Shown here: piece by piece, positions 1 through 9,600 of the stretch
Numbering within the stretch: the first letter of the stretch is position 1
Layout of the letters: the number at the start of each line of letters is the position of its first letter
IMG/VR virus record: IMGVR_UViG_3300027714_000158
Coordinates: 1-21,221 of that record
Reading direction: 5' to 3' (one strand)
Source: a virus
DNA length: 21,221 bases
Notes under the pieces: model-generated
The model's input: the letters and a program-made list of their open reading frames with translations, nothing else
What the model was told of the DNA's origin: nothing
The model's database searches: none
Made by a program: the position numbers and the translations under genes

Positions 1-1454
1 TATTTCCATCATCAGGAACAAACTTTGTTCAAATAGGATCAGAAGAAATATCATACACAGGAATTGCAGGTAATCAATTAACAGGTGTTACAAGAGGTGT
101 AAGAAATACAACCGCAGCAATACACAGCAATGGTGTGGCAGTTACAAACTCATCTGATTATGTAGCATGGGGTGAAGCAGCATCTGGAGATTTAGTTATA
201 GATCCAGGTATGTGGTCTATAGATAACTTTGGAGATAAAGTTATCTCTTTAATTCACAACGCACAAGTTTTTGAATGGGATTCAAATGCAGCTAATGCTG
301 TAGCAACAAGAGCAACTATTATATCTGGAGCACCAACGGCATCTAGAGATATGTTAGTATCTACACCAGATCGACACTTAGTATTTTATGGAACAGAAAC
401 AACAATTGGAGATCAATCGACACAAGATGATATGTTTATTAGATTTTCTGATCAAGAAAATATTAATGACTATACACCTACAGCTGTTAATACCGCTGGT
501 ACACAAAGACTGGCCGATGGATCACGGATCGTAGGAGCTGTTAGAGGTAGAGATGCTATGTATGTTTGGACAGATACATCTTTATTTACTATGCGTTTTA
601 TTGGTGCACCTTTTACATTTGGTTTTGCACAAGTAGGTACAAACTGTGGTTTAATTGGAATGAATGCCGCTATAGAAGTAGATGGTGCTGCATATTGGTT
701 ATCTGAAAATGGATTCTTTAGATACTCAGGTAATTTAGAAACTATGATTTGTTTAGTAGAAGATTATGTATTTGATGATATTAATACAACAGCGTCACAA
801 CTTATAAATGTTGGTTTAAATAATTTGTTTGGAGAAATTACTTGGTTCTATCCAACTCAATCTTCAGAAATAATTAATAGATCTGTAACATACAATTATA
901 TGGAGTCATCATCACAAAGACCTATATGGACTACAGGATCTTTAGCTAGAACAACTTGGGTTGACTCATCTGTATTTAATCTACCTCATGGAACATCTTA
1001 TAATGCAACAGGCACATCTTATGATGTTGTTGGAAATACTGAAGGAGCTACAACATACTATCAACACGAAACAGGAACTGATCAAGTAAAATCTTCAGCA
1101 ACCACTACAGTAGCAGCTAACATACAATCAGGAGATTATGATATTACTCAAGGGCAACAAGGTGGAGCGGACATAAGAGGAGATGGTGAATTTATTATGA
1201 AAATAAGAAGATTTGTACCTGACTTTTTATCTCAAAGTGGAAATACTCAAATTACTCTAAACCTAAGAGATTACCCAAATAGCTCTCAAGCAAGTTCCTC
1301 ACTTGGACCCTTTACAATTACTTCATCTACAACTAAAGTAGATACAAGAGCTAGAGGTAGATCTGTTTCTTTAAAAGTAGCAAATACAGGATCAGCACAA
1401 GATTGGAAACTCGGTGGATTTAGATTAGATATACAACCCGATGGAAGAAGATAA
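1..1454 (+). CDS. Tail/DNA-stabilisation protein, P22 gp10-like (5' end missing)
   Basis: The reading frame is open from position 3 to a TAA at 1452-1454, giving 483 visible residues; the true start lies upstream of the window. The first visible residues (GSEEISYTGIAGNQLTG, then TRGVRNTTAAIHSNG) read like a beta-rich phage structural domain. The middle carries CGLIGM, AYWLSENGFFRYSG and EITWFYP blocks, and the C-terminus ends FRLDIQPDGRR. This block order and ending resemble packaged-DNA stabilisation proteins of the P22 gp10 type, which close the portal channel after packaging and form part of the tail hub. Its place directly before small virion genes and large ejection-like proteins fits the P22 order (gp10, gp26, gp14, gp7, gp20, gp16). 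The GTG at 135 is not the start, because coding continues upstream without a stop. The family assignment is from memory of motifs; an unrelated tail protein is possible. Confidence 0.6.
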   Translation, partial: FPSSGTNFVQIGSEEISYTGIAGNQLTGVTRGVRNTTAAIHSNGVAVTNSSDYVAWGEAASGDLVIDPGMWSIDNFGDKVISLIHNAQVFEWDSNAANAVATRATIISGAPTASRDMLVSTPDRHLVFYGTETTIGDQSTQDDMFIRFSDQENINDYTPTAVNTAGTQRLADGSRIVGAVRGRDAMYVWTDTSLFTMRFIGAPFTFGFAQVGTNCGLIGMNAAIEVDGAAYWLSENGFFRYSGNLETMICLVEDYVFDDINTTASQLINVGLNNLFGEITWFYPTQSSEIINRSVTYNYMESSSQRPIWTTGSLARTTWVDSSVFNLPHGTSYNATGTSYDVVGNTEGATTYYQHETGTDQVKSSATTTVAANIQSGDYDITQGQQGGADIRGDGEFIMKIRRFVPDFLSQSGNTQITLNLRDYPNSSQASSSLGPFTITSSTTKVDTRARGRSVSLKVANTGSAQDWKLGGFRLDIQPDGRR

Positions 1455-1633
1455 TGGCAAAAATAGTACTAGCATTTACAAGACCTAGTAAAGAGTATAA
1501 GAAAGATGTTGCAGATGCATTAATTAGAGACCTTGATGGATTAGTACAAAAATTAAATTCTACTTTTCAACAAGACTTAAGAGAAGAACAACAAAGATTA
1601 ACATGGTTTAGTACAGGAGGAAATAGTGGCTAA
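1454..1633 (+). CDS. Small conserved phage protein (59 aa)
   Basis: The ATG at 1454-1456 shares one base with the TAA stop of the preceding gene, and the frame ends with TAA at 1631-1633. The product starts MAKIVLAFTRPSKEYKKDVA and ends with RLTWFSTGGNSG. Its middle (RDLDGLVQKLNSTFQQDLREEQQRLTWF) is a helical, charged stretch. I recall a similar arrangement, a short helix with a LNSTxQQD-like core and a terminal WF, in small proteins of other marine phages, but no function is known to me. It overlaps the next gene by 8 bp and contains that gene's AGGAGG ribosome binding site, so the two are probably translationally coupled. Reality of the gene is well supported by tight packing and the absence of any competing frame. 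The function is unknown; a small tail or connector component is a guess from position. Confidence 0.75.
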   Translation: MAKIVLAFTRPSKEYKKDVADALIRDLDGLVQKLNSTFQQDLREEQQRLTWFSTGGNSG

Positions 1634-1955
1634 TAGATATAGAAATACACAATTTGATTTAAACTCAACTAATAAGACAGACATTTATACTTGTCCATCT
1701 GATTCAAGAGCTATCATACAAAACATACACACAGCTAATGTAGGAGCAGGTAATATTGAAATAAAAGCTTTTATATATGATAACTCTGTAACAACTAGTT
1801 TCCAGTTTGCAGAACACACTGTAAATAGTGGTACTTCAAAATCTATAGCAGACGGTACTATTATATTAGAAGAGAATGATAAATTGCAGTTACAAGCTGC
1901 TACAGCTGATATATTTGAAGGAACAGTTGCAATATTAGAATTTGATAGAACTTAG
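1626..1955 (+). CDS. Small virion-type protein, predicted beta-sandwich (109 aa)
   Basis: The start is GTG at 1626, chosen because AGGAGG at 1615-1620 lies five bases upstream and no ATG is available in frame nearby. The protein alternates short hydrophobic and polar stretches: DIYTCPSDSRAIIQNIHTAN, then a Thr/Ser-rich middle, then IILEENDKLQLQAAT and a final GTVAILEF. This pattern (activation of an early Pro-Ser segment, a 'HTAN' strand, a 'LEENDKL' turn and a final EF strand) is common in small all-beta phage proteins that decorate capsids or tails. There is no signal peptide, membrane segment or catalytic motif. It sits between the tail-stabilisation gene and the large ejection-like genes, which suggests a virion or assembly role. 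The fold is inferred by eye only, and the function is not known. Confidence 0.7.
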   Translation: MANRYRNTQFDLNSTNKTDIYTCPSDSRAIIQNIHTANVGAGNIEIKAFIYDNSVTTSFQFAEHTVNSGTSKSIADGTIILEENDKLQLQAATADIFEGTVAILEFDRT

Positions 1956-1963
1956 GAGAAAAA

Positions 1964-2170
1964 ATGACAAATAAAACAATAAATATAAATGGTAAAGATT
2001 TACCTTTAGTAGAACCTACGGAAGTTATTATAACACTAAAAAACATTAAAACAGGTGAAATATATAAGAACGAAGAAGCGATAAAAGCAGCTAATTTATC
2101 TCCAGAGGAAGTACAAAGAGATGTATTAGTTAAAATGCCAACGCTTGATTTATTTGCAAAAAGCAAGTAA
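1964..2170 (+). CDS. Small hypothetical phage protein (68 aa)
   Basis: The ATG at 1964 follows a GGAG ribosome binding site within TTAGGAGAAAAA and begins eight bases after the previous stop. The product starts MTNKTININGKDLPLVEPTE, a beta-like N-terminal part, followed by a helical, charged part containing IKAANLSPEEVQRDVL and ending LFAKSK. I do not recognise a family. It has no Cys, no membrane segment and no catalytic motif. It is the last gene before a 53-bp gap and the next large virion gene, so it may close one translational unit. A reverse-strand open frame covers the same bases (1900-2166), but it lacks a ribosome binding site, would run against the whole block, and its product looks like the mirror of AT-rich coding sequence. 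Confidence 0.65.
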   Translation: MTNKTININGKDLPLVEPTEVIITLKNIKTGEIYKNEEAIKAANLSPEEVQRDVLVKMPTLDLFAKSK

Positions 2171-2201
2171 GGTAGAGTTTTCAGGAACTATAACCTGCCT
2201 T
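2169..2201 (+). other. Possible stem-loop between virion genes
   Basis: The arms AAGGTAG (2169-2175) and CTGCCTT (2195-2201) pair over seven positions with one G-T wobble. Inside them AGTT (2176-2179) can pair with AACT (2186-2189) around a TTCAGG loop, leaving a five-base bulge. The stem starts inside the stop codon of the preceding gene. No T-run follows, so it is not a clear terminator; a processing or stabilising stem is possible. A weak TTTTCA-17 bp-TATATA promoter-like pair (2178-2183 and 2201-2206) overlaps it. In A+T-rich DNA both could arise by chance. Confidence 0.3.
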
Positions 2202-2223
2202 ATATAACAATTTAAATTAATTT

Positions 2224-4119
2224 ATGACTATATCCAGAGCACAAATGCGTAGAGAACTAAGAGCCAATGGCGGTATCATGGGCCTTTCTAAAGAAGGTAT
2301 CGGCGGTGGTGACTACAAAGGTATAGATATGGGTAGTCGAGTTGGTTTTGGATTAATTAAAAAAATTAAAAATTTTGCTAGAAAAATTATTCCTAATGAA
2401 ATAGCAGATATTGCAGTTAAAGCTGCACCGTTTGTAGCTCCTTTTAATCCTGCACTTGGTGGAGCAATGGCTGGTATTGGATCCTTTGATCAAACAGGTA
2501 GTATATCTAAAGGTGTTAAATCAGGACTTATTAATTATGGTTTAGGACAAGGTGCTAGATATTTAGGTGGTGCAGGTTTTCAAGGCAATCCTTTACAGGG
2601 AGATTTGTTTAGTTCACCTATGGGTAGTGAAACAGGTATTGGTAAAATGTTATCCGACAGAGCAGCGTCTAAGGGTGTATCCTTAAAACAAGGAATGTCT
2701 AAAAAACCATATAATGAATACTTAGGTATAGAAGAATATTTAGAAGCTAATAATCCAGGAGCTTTAACTACAGATCAAAGTTTAAATCTTTTAAAACAAA
2801 AAACAAATGTAGTGGCAACTTCTATGGATTCTACAAGTCCTTTTATGGACTCTGCAAAAAAACTTATTAGTGGTGATTTTACTGAAATGGGTGAAGGGTT
2901 AAAAGAATTAGGCGGTAACGGAATAAAAGCTGTATTTACAAAACCACATCCTACTATAAAAGGAGAAACAATTTTTGACAAGACTGCAGCTTTTGCAGCT
3001 ATAGCAGGTGGTGCAACTTTTTTAGATGCAAAAAAATTAGCTGAAGAATCAGGATTAGTTGTGGATGGAGATGAGTACACAGAAGATATGTATGAAACAG
3101 ACAAAGCTTTTTATTTAGAAAAATATCAAAAGGCTTTACCTTCAAAAAATTTTTATCAAAAAGGTGGTAGAGTTAAATATGGTAATGGATCAGGAGATGG
3201 AATTCCAAGTATTATGTTAGAAGAAAATGAAGAAAATGATTTAGATGTTGAAGCTTTGAACGAAACACTTAGAAAATATCCTAACTCAATTAATGAGATT
3301 ACAGATTTTGAACCAGGTATTTTTAGACCTAATGAACCAACGGATCAAGGACCCTATCCAATGGATGATAAGACTCAAGAAGAAAAAGAAGCAGAGATGT
3401 TATATGAATTAGAGAGAGAATTAAATAGTCAAAAATATGGAGAAGCTGGTGTTCCATTGTTAACATTGGATAGTTCAGGAGAAATAATAGATGATGGTTT
3501 ATACAAAGGAAAAAAAGACGGCGGAAGAATAGGTTTTAAAGATGGACCAAAATTTAAAGGTAAACCACTTGATTATACTGGAAGTGGCAAAGATAGTCCT
3601 CAAAAAAGAAGTGGTATTATAAGTATTAATCCTATGCAAGGTGATTTAGAATCATTAGGTGGAGGAATAGGAGGAGCTTTATCTGTTTTTTCTAGAGCTG
3701 AAAAATCTTTTCTTTTTAAAACATTAGCTAAAGGAGGAGGTGCGGATAGAACTTTTACAATGCCTCAATTATTTAGAACATTAAAAAGTCCAGGAAAATT
3801 TCCTAAAGATGAGGCTGCTTTAAAAGCCTTTTTAAAAATTAAAGGTTTTAAAGAAGGTGGTAGAATAGGATTTAATATGGGAACAGAGGTTCCTGTACGT
3901 GAAAATCAAGGTGGAATATCAGAATTAGATTACAGAAACACTGGCGGTTTTGTTCCAATTGGTGTAAAAGAAAAGGCAGATGATGTTCCAGCAATGTTAT
4001 CTAAAAATGAATTTGTATTTACTGCAGATGCTGTTAGAGCAGCGGGTGGCGGAAGCATGAACAAAGGTGCTCAAAAGATGTATGGTCTTATGAAATCCTT
4101 GGAAAATAAGGTAGTATAA
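2224..4119 (+). CDS. Large virion/ejection-type protein with GGRIGF motifs (631 aa)
   Basis: The product begins MTISRAQMRRELRANGGIMG, an N-terminus I associate with large proteins of uncultured marine phages. A basic amphipathic part (IKKIKNFARKIIPNE, about residues 42-58) and an Ala/Gly/Pro-rich, weakly hydrophobic segment (about 65-115) follow, suggesting membrane interaction. The motif GGRVKYGNG occurs at residue 314, GGRIGFKDG at 433 and GGRIGFNMG at 545. Residues 330-420 are acidic and low in order. The C-terminus holds DDVPAMLSKNEFVFTADAVR followed by AAGGGSMNKGAQKMY, a tail end widely seen in phage structural proteins ('SDDIPAMLSDGEYVM' type). It is a probable virion protein injected with DNA or bound near the portal. 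The start has no Shine-Dalgarno site (AATTTAAATTAATTT precedes it), unlike most neighbours. Its stop overlaps the next start by one base. The exact role is unknown. Confidence 0.7.
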   Translation: MTISRAQMRRELRANGGIMGLSKEGIGGGDYKGIDMGSRVGFGLIKKIKNFARKIIPNEIADIAVKAAPFVAPFNPALGGAMAGIGSFDQTGSISKGVKSGLINYGLGQGARYLGGAGFQGNPLQGDLFSSPMGSETGIGKMLSDRAASKGVSLKQGMSKKPYNEYLGIEEYLEANNPGALTTDQSLNLLKQKTNVVATSMDSTSPFMDSAKKLISGDFTEMGEGLKELGGNGIKAVFTKPHPTIKGETIFDKTAAFAAIAGGATFLDAKKLAEESGLVVDGDEYTEDMYETDKAFYLEKYQKALPSKNFYQKGGRVKYGNGSGDGIPSIMLEENEENDLDVEALNETLRKYPNSINEITDFEPGIFRPNEPTDQGPYPMDDKTQEEKEAEMLYELERELNSQKYGEAGVPLLTLDSSGEIIDDGLYKGKKDGGRIGFKDGPKFKGKPLDYTGSGKDSPQKRSGIISINPMQGDLESLGGGIGGALSVFSRAEKSFLFKTLAKGGGADRTFTMPQLFRTLKSPGKFPKDEAALKAFLKIKGFKEGGRIGFNMGTEVPVRENQGGISELDYRNTGGFVPIGVKEKADDVPAMLSKNEFVFTADAVRAAGGGSMNKGAQKMYGLMKSLENKVV

Positions 4120-4994
4120 TGGCAGAAAATATTAACACAACTATATCAAGACCTGCACCGTATTTAGAAGCGGCAGGAGAAACACTATTAGATCTTACAA
4201 CGGGTTTAACAGGTCAACCAATTGACACCTCTCAATTTGCTCCTTCAGTAGCAGGACAAAATGTTTTAACACAACAAGCACAACAACAAGCTGCAACTCA
4301 AGGTGGATTAGGTACTTTACAATTTGATCAACAAGGAGCAATATCAGGAATTGGAACTGGAACAGGTATTTCTGGTTATCAACCTTATTTAGATAAAGCA
4401 CAACAATACATTGGACCAACTGCTTATCAAGATTTTATGTCTCCTTATCAAACAGATGTTATAGATGCTACTTTATCTGAATTTGATAAACAAAGACAAA
4501 TTGCTCAACAACAAATTTCTGACAACGCTATTAATGCAGGTGCATTTGGTGGTGGAAGAGAAGGTGTTCAACAAGCAGAATTTTCATCACAAAGTTTAAG
4601 AGATAGATCTTTATTACAAGCTCAAATGTTACAACAAGGATTTGGTCAAGCTCAGGCTGCTGCAGGACAAGCACAAACACAATCCGCTGGTTTAGCTTCA
4701 TTACAACCTTCTTTAGCTCAATCTAATATTCAACAATTAGGTGCAGCAGGCACTACAGATTTAGGATACCAACAAGCTGTATTAGATGCACAATCGGCTG
4801 CTTCAAGAGAAGCTGCTTACGAACCATATCAAAGAACAAGTTATTTAGGTTCAACAGTGGGTGGTTTATTATCTGGATATCCTCAATCTTATATGCAAAC
4901 AAATCAAGCTCCAGCAGGTGCTTCTGCTAGTCCTTTAAGTCAAGCTTTAGGTGGTGCATCAACAGTATATGGATTAGGGAGTTTATTCTCTTAA
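4119..4994 (+). CDS. Gln/Ala-rich internal virion protein (291 aa)
   Basis: The ATG overlaps the previous TAA by one base (TAATG). The protein is rich in Gln, Ala and Gly and poor in Lys and Cys. After an N-terminal part starting MAENINTTISRPAPYLEAAG there is a core, about residues 101-190, with the order YQDFMSPYQTDVIDATLSEF, DKQRQIAQQQISDNAINAGA, FGGGREGV, then long Gln/Ala helices. The 'MSPYQTDVID ... NAGAFGGGREGV' pattern is shared by many phage proteins annotated as internal or DNA-transfer proteins. The C-terminal 60 residues are Gly/Ser/Tyr-rich and end VYGLGSLFS. The composition suits an extended, unfolding protein that passes through a portal, as with P22 gp7 or gp20. The reverse-strand frame at 4195-4419 is a shadow of the CAA repeats. 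The family is recognised by pattern; the ejection role is inferred from composition and position. Confidence 0.7.
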   Translation: MAENINTTISRPAPYLEAAGETLLDLTTGLTGQPIDTSQFAPSVAGQNVLTQQAQQQAATQGGLGTLQFDQQGAISGIGTGTGISGYQPYLDKAQQYIGPTAYQDFMSPYQTDVIDATLSEFDKQRQIAQQQISDNAINAGAFGGGREGVQQAEFSSQSLRDRSLLQAQMLQQGFGQAQAAAGQAQTQSAGLASLQPSLAQSNIQQLGAAGTTDLGYQQAVLDAQSAASREAAYEPYQRTSYLGSTVGGLLSGYPQSYMQTNQAPAGASASPLSQALGGASTVYGLGSLFS

Positions 4995-6601
4995 TGTTTA
5001 ACGTTTTTAAAAGACCTATGTTTAGAAGAGGTGGCTCACCTACAGGTACTGGTATTATGTCTCATGTTGAACCAAGAAAAAATTTTAATGCTGGTGCTAG
5101 AGGTACTGGTGCTAGCAATATGGCACAGTTTTTAAAAAACCAAGCTCTTAGAACAACAGGAAGAATAGGACCAAACCCAATGTTTGGACCTCCTAATCCA
5201 GGTTATGTAAGTAATATGTTAGCAAAATACCCTAGAGCTTTGCCTTTAGGAGCTTATGGTGCAGCAGGTGGTGCTGGATATGGAATAGGGGCCTTAACTG
5301 ATTTTGCCGTTAGAGCTACAGACACTCCATTAGCTTATGCAGAACGTAAAAAAATAATGGAAGAAGATCCATATACTTTTGATGAAACTAACGATCCATC
5401 AGCAGCTGATATGAGAATAGAAAATTTACAATCGATAGGTGAACAACCTGGGTTTTTTCCAAGAGGGGGCCGTAAAAATTTTTATAGAAAAAAAGATTTA
5501 AATCCAGAAACAGGTTTACCTTATGAAAAATTAATGGAAACAGAAGGTGAAGCAGCTAAAGTACTTGAAGGTGAAACAGCTTTAGACGCTATTATAAGAG
5601 AAGCGGAAGCAAAAAACAAATTAGCACAAGAGATAAAAGAACTAGAAGATTCTGGAAAAAAAGATCCTAAGTACGTAGAATCAGACAATAGAAGTTCTTT
5701 TGAAAAAGAAAAAGAACTATTAGATAAAATGATTCCAGGGGGTATATCAAAAGCTGAAAAAGCATTATTAATTGGAAAAGCTTTTAGTTCACCTGGAAGT
5801 ATTGCAGATAAAATAGATATTGCTGGAAGTGAAGGAATGAAACTTCTTAAAGATAAAAAACAAAGAGATAGAGCTATTGCTAAACTAGCTTACACAGGTT
5901 CTCTACAAAAAGACATTGCTGAAATATCAGCAGATAAAAAAGGTTTTACAGAAAAACAATTTTCAAGGATTGAAAAAGCACAAAATATAATAAATAATCC
6001 TAAATCTTCTGCTAAAGATAAAGCTAAAGCTCAAGAATCAATAAAAACTATTTCTAGTGCTTATAAAGCATTAAGTACAGGAAAAGGACAAGGACTATCT
6101 ACAGGTGAACTAAAGACTTTAGAAAATATAGATAACCTTGTTAAAAAAATTAGTAAAGCAACACCAGGTACTGATAAATATAATTTATTAGTAAATCAGT
6201 ATTTACGAGCAAGAGAAATAGCCAATGCAGGAGGATCTCCTGGACTTATAAAAGGTGTAGAAATTGCAGATATTCAATTAGGTGTAGGTGTTAAAAAAAA
6301 AGATGGGGGTAGAATAGGTTATTCATTAGGAACAAACCCTATGGAAGCACCTCCTGAAATGGCCGCAATGTCTACAAAAGCAGTAAGTTCAGAACAAGTT
6401 CCAACTGAAGAAGTTTCTAAAAATTTATCTTTTGAAGAATTAAGAAATAGATTACCAAAAGAAATTACAGACGATGTTGTAAATTTAATTAAAGACAGCA
6501 ATGAAGCTTTGCAAGATTTTTCTTATATTAGAACTCAAGGTGATGTAAATAAATTTAATATGAAATATGGGGTAAATTTAGTATTACCCGCTCAAACATA
6601 G
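4994..6601 (+). CDS. Large virion-type protein with GGRIGY motif (535 aa)
   Basis: The ATG shares a base with the stop of the preceding gene. The N-terminus, MFNVFKRPMFRRGGSPTGTG followed by IMSHVEPR, is a basic, Gly-rich tag of a kind I associate with marine phage virion proteins. A weakly hydrophobic Ala/Gly stretch (LPLGAYGAAGGAGYGIGALT, about residues 82-101) could insert in a membrane. A second RGG (residues 157-159) is followed by FYRKKDLNPETGLPYEKLME. Residues 180-440 are highly charged and helical (Lys/Glu/Ala). The motif GGRIGYSLGTNPMEAPPE begins at residue 438, and the last 90 residues form a separate small domain ending GVNLVLPAQT. It shares the GGRIG motif with the 631-residue protein two genes upstream, which implies a common binding or processing signal. 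It is probably an internal or ejection protein; no enzymatic motif is visible. Confidence 0.65.
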   Translation: MFNVFKRPMFRRGGSPTGTGIMSHVEPRKNFNAGARGTGASNMAQFLKNQALRTTGRIGPNPMFGPPNPGYVSNMLAKYPRALPLGAYGAAGGAGYGIGALTDFAVRATDTPLAYAERKKIMEEDPYTFDETNDPSAADMRIENLQSIGEQPGFFPRGGRKNFYRKKDLNPETGLPYEKLMETEGEAAKVLEGETALDAIIREAEAKNKLAQEIKELEDSGKKDPKYVESDNRSSFEKEKELLDKMIPGGISKAEKALLIGKAFSSPGSIADKIDIAGSEGMKLLKDKKQRDRAIAKLAYTGSLQKDIAEISADKKGFTEKQFSRIEKAQNIINNPKSSAKDKAKAQESIKTISSAYKALSTGKGQGLSTGELKTLENIDNLVKKISKATPGTDKYNLLVNQYLRAREIANAGGSPGLIKGVEIADIQLGVGVKKKDGGRIGYSLGTNPMEAPPEMAAMSTKAVSSEQVPTEEVSKNLSFEELRNRLPKEITDDVVNLIKDSNEALQDFSYIRTQGDVNKFNMKYGVNLVLPAQT

Positions 6602-6609
6602 GAGACTAA

Positions 6610-9600
6610 ATGGCAGAAAAAGACGACAGTCTATTTGGTGGTATTTTTTCAGAACCTATTGAGGAAATTAAACCAGATACAACAGGAGCTTTAGATTATC
6701 TTGTAGATATTCCTGTAGGTGCTGTTAAAGGTGTAAGTCAAGCTGTTAAAGGTTTACTTCAATTAGGTGCAATGCCTGTTGATTACTTAGCAGATACTAA
6801 TTTAATTACTGCTATTGATAATGTATTTGACAAAATAACTCCAGAAACAGAAACAGTAGTAGGTGATATTACATCCATACTTGGACAGTTTGCTTTACCT
6901 GCGGGAGCTGCAATTAAAATTGCTAACGGAGTTGTAAAATTAAGTAAAGCAAGTCAAATAGTAAAACTAAATAGTCTTCCAACATTAGGTGCTAAAGGTG
7001 CAGAACTTGCAAAAAGAGCAGGATATTATGGAAGTATAGGTGGTATTACAGATTTTGCAGTATCAACACCTGGAGATCTTGCTACATTATCTGAAACAGT
7101 AGGATTTGGAGAGGCTTATAAAGGAGATGAATTAGAAGGGTCTCTTAAAGCAGAAGAATTTTTTAAAGAAAAAATTAGGTTTGGTGCTGAAGGTGCTTTA
7201 TTAGGAGGTGGTCTTACTGCCGCATTACCTGTAGCTGGAACATTAGGTTTTAAATATGGATTAAAACCAGCGGGAAAAGCATTGGCTTATGTAGGAGGTA
7301 AAACTATGAGAGCCATAGATTACACTGTATTTAATCCTATTAGTTTGTTAGCTAAAAAAGAAGGAGTAGGCAGAGGTGCTAGAAACACAATGGAATTTTT
7401 TGGAAATCAAAGTACTAAATTAAGAAAAAAACTTAATATCCCTGATCCTAAGGAATGGAAATTTTATAGTCCTGAACCAACGGCTCCTTTTAAAGAAAGA
7501 TTTTTTTTAAAATTAGATAAGTTTAAAAATCAATTTACTTCTTCTGGGCCATTAAGCGTAGGTGCTGCAGATGATTTAGCTAAATTTCAAAATGCTGTTC
7601 AGGCAGAAGAAAAATCTATAGTTAAAATAATGAATGGAATAGATAAAGATTTTAAAAACATAGCTGAAGGAGCGGAAATTGTTAAACTTCCAAAATATTT
7701 AAGAACTAATAAATTACGTTATCCAGAAAAAATTACAGCTATTGATGATCAAATGTATTTAAGAAACAATGATTTATTATATGATTATATTCAAGCTCCA
7801 AGAACTTCAACAAGAGCTGGAGGAAAACCTATATATAAAGATTCAGAGGAAGCTTTGTCTATATTAAATAAATTACCTAAAAAAACTCAAATAGAGGCTA
7901 AACAGTTAAAAGAAAGAATTAATGATTTAGGTATTCGATATTCAAAAATATTAATGGAAAATCCAGATAAAGCAATTGCTGACTTTGGGTCAAGTATTAT
8001 GAATAGTGGTGGTGCTTATTTAAAACAAGTGTTTAGTGTAATGAAAAATAAAGCCTATGCTTTTGATGTACAAAAAATAACAGGAGCTAAAGATTTTTTT
8101 AAAAAGAATACTGTGCCTAAAATAATGAATGAACAACCAGAAATAATAGAAGGTCTAATGAAAGATAAATCTATAACTAGAAATGAAGCAATAGATTTAT
8201 TTTCTGATCGCACTATGGCACAACTGCAAAAATCTTTAATTGAAAGTAATAGAAATCCAGAATCTTTATTTAGATTAATAGCTTCAACTTTTAAGATAGA
8301 TAAAAGAGGTGAGTTATTAGATATAAGTAAAAATATTGTTAAAGACGGAAAAGAAGTACAAGTACTTACTAGCGAAGGAAGTTTTATTAGAGCTGGTGGA
8401 TCTGTTCCAGATTTAATGAAAAAAGTTATAAAAGACGAAAGTTTTGAAGCTGTAAATAGAGCTTTTCTTGAACCTATAAAAGATTACAGAGCAGCTGTTA
8501 CAGACACTTTTTTACAAACAGCTAAAAATGTTTACCAGAGAGAATTTTTTGATAAGTTTACAGATTCTGCTTTAAAAAATGGATATGCTTTTAGATCTAG
8601 AGAAGTTGCAAGAGCAGCTAATATACCTACAAATAATTTACAACAAATAAAATCTACGTATGACTCAGGAGCTGATTCTTTAGATCTTCTTCAAAGTAAA
8701 ATTTTTAATTCAGGTATAGATGAAAGAGGAATGGCCTCAGGTATTTATACTACACCAGAAATAGCAAATGCTATAAAAGGTACTGAAGAATATTTAACAA
8801 AAATGTACGATATACCTTTGTACAGTGCTTTAATGTCAGTTAAAGCTGCAGGTCAAATTGGTAAAACAGTATTTTCACCAATGACTCAAGTTAGAAACGT
8901 ATCAACAGCTTCTTTCTTTGCGTTAGCAAGTGGATTAATTGGAGGAAGAGTAAGTTTAACTGATTCTTTTAAACTTATGGCAGATGATATTTTTCCAGGT
9001 AAATTTGTACGTGCTTCAGATGTAGCTAAACAAATGGAAAATAGAATAGCTAGAGGAGTGGTAGATCAAAATATAGAGGTTAATGAAATTAAAACTATTT
9101 TAGAAAAAGCGAAAAAAGGTAAATTTACTTTATCAGCTTTAATGGAAAACCCTACAGTTAAAAAAGCTTTTGATCTTTATCAAGGTGGAGATAACGTCTG
9201 GAAAGTTTATGCCGATGATTTTTATCAAGATGCTTTAGGTACTGCTTTAAGTCATGCTTCTAAATCTCAAATAACTAGAAATGTATCAGGAGATCAAGTT
9301 ATAAGAGAAAATATAATAGATTGGTATAAAGTAGTAGGTAAACAAGATGATGTAGTTTCAGATTTAACTAAGGCTAATGATGATATTGCTAAAATAGACA
9401 TTGATCTTAAAAAAGCGACTAATGCTAATAAACAATCTTTATTAAATCAAAAAGAAAATTTAGTACAACAATTTAAAGATGTAAAAGATATTTCTGCTTA
9501 TTTAGTAACTAATACTATTCCAACTTACAGTAAAGTTCCTGCTATTATTAAAAATATTAGAAATTTACCTTTGGGTAATTTTGTAGCTTTTCCTGCAGAA

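Noticed and set aside
135-137. GTG as start of the first gene
   Set aside because: The same frame is open back to position 3 and encodes phage-like sequence, so the gene begins before the window.
1900-2166. Reverse-strand open frame (88 codons)
   Set aside because: It lies antisense to the small 1964-2170 gene and the end of its neighbour, has no ribosome binding site, and opposes the whole block.
2775-3104. Reverse-strand open frame (109 codons)
   Set aside because: It is antisense inside the 631-aa virion gene, with no start signal or recognisable protein features.
4195-4419. Reverse-strand open frame rich in Leu and Val
   Set aside because: It mirrors the CAA-rich codons of the Gln-rich protein on the other strand.
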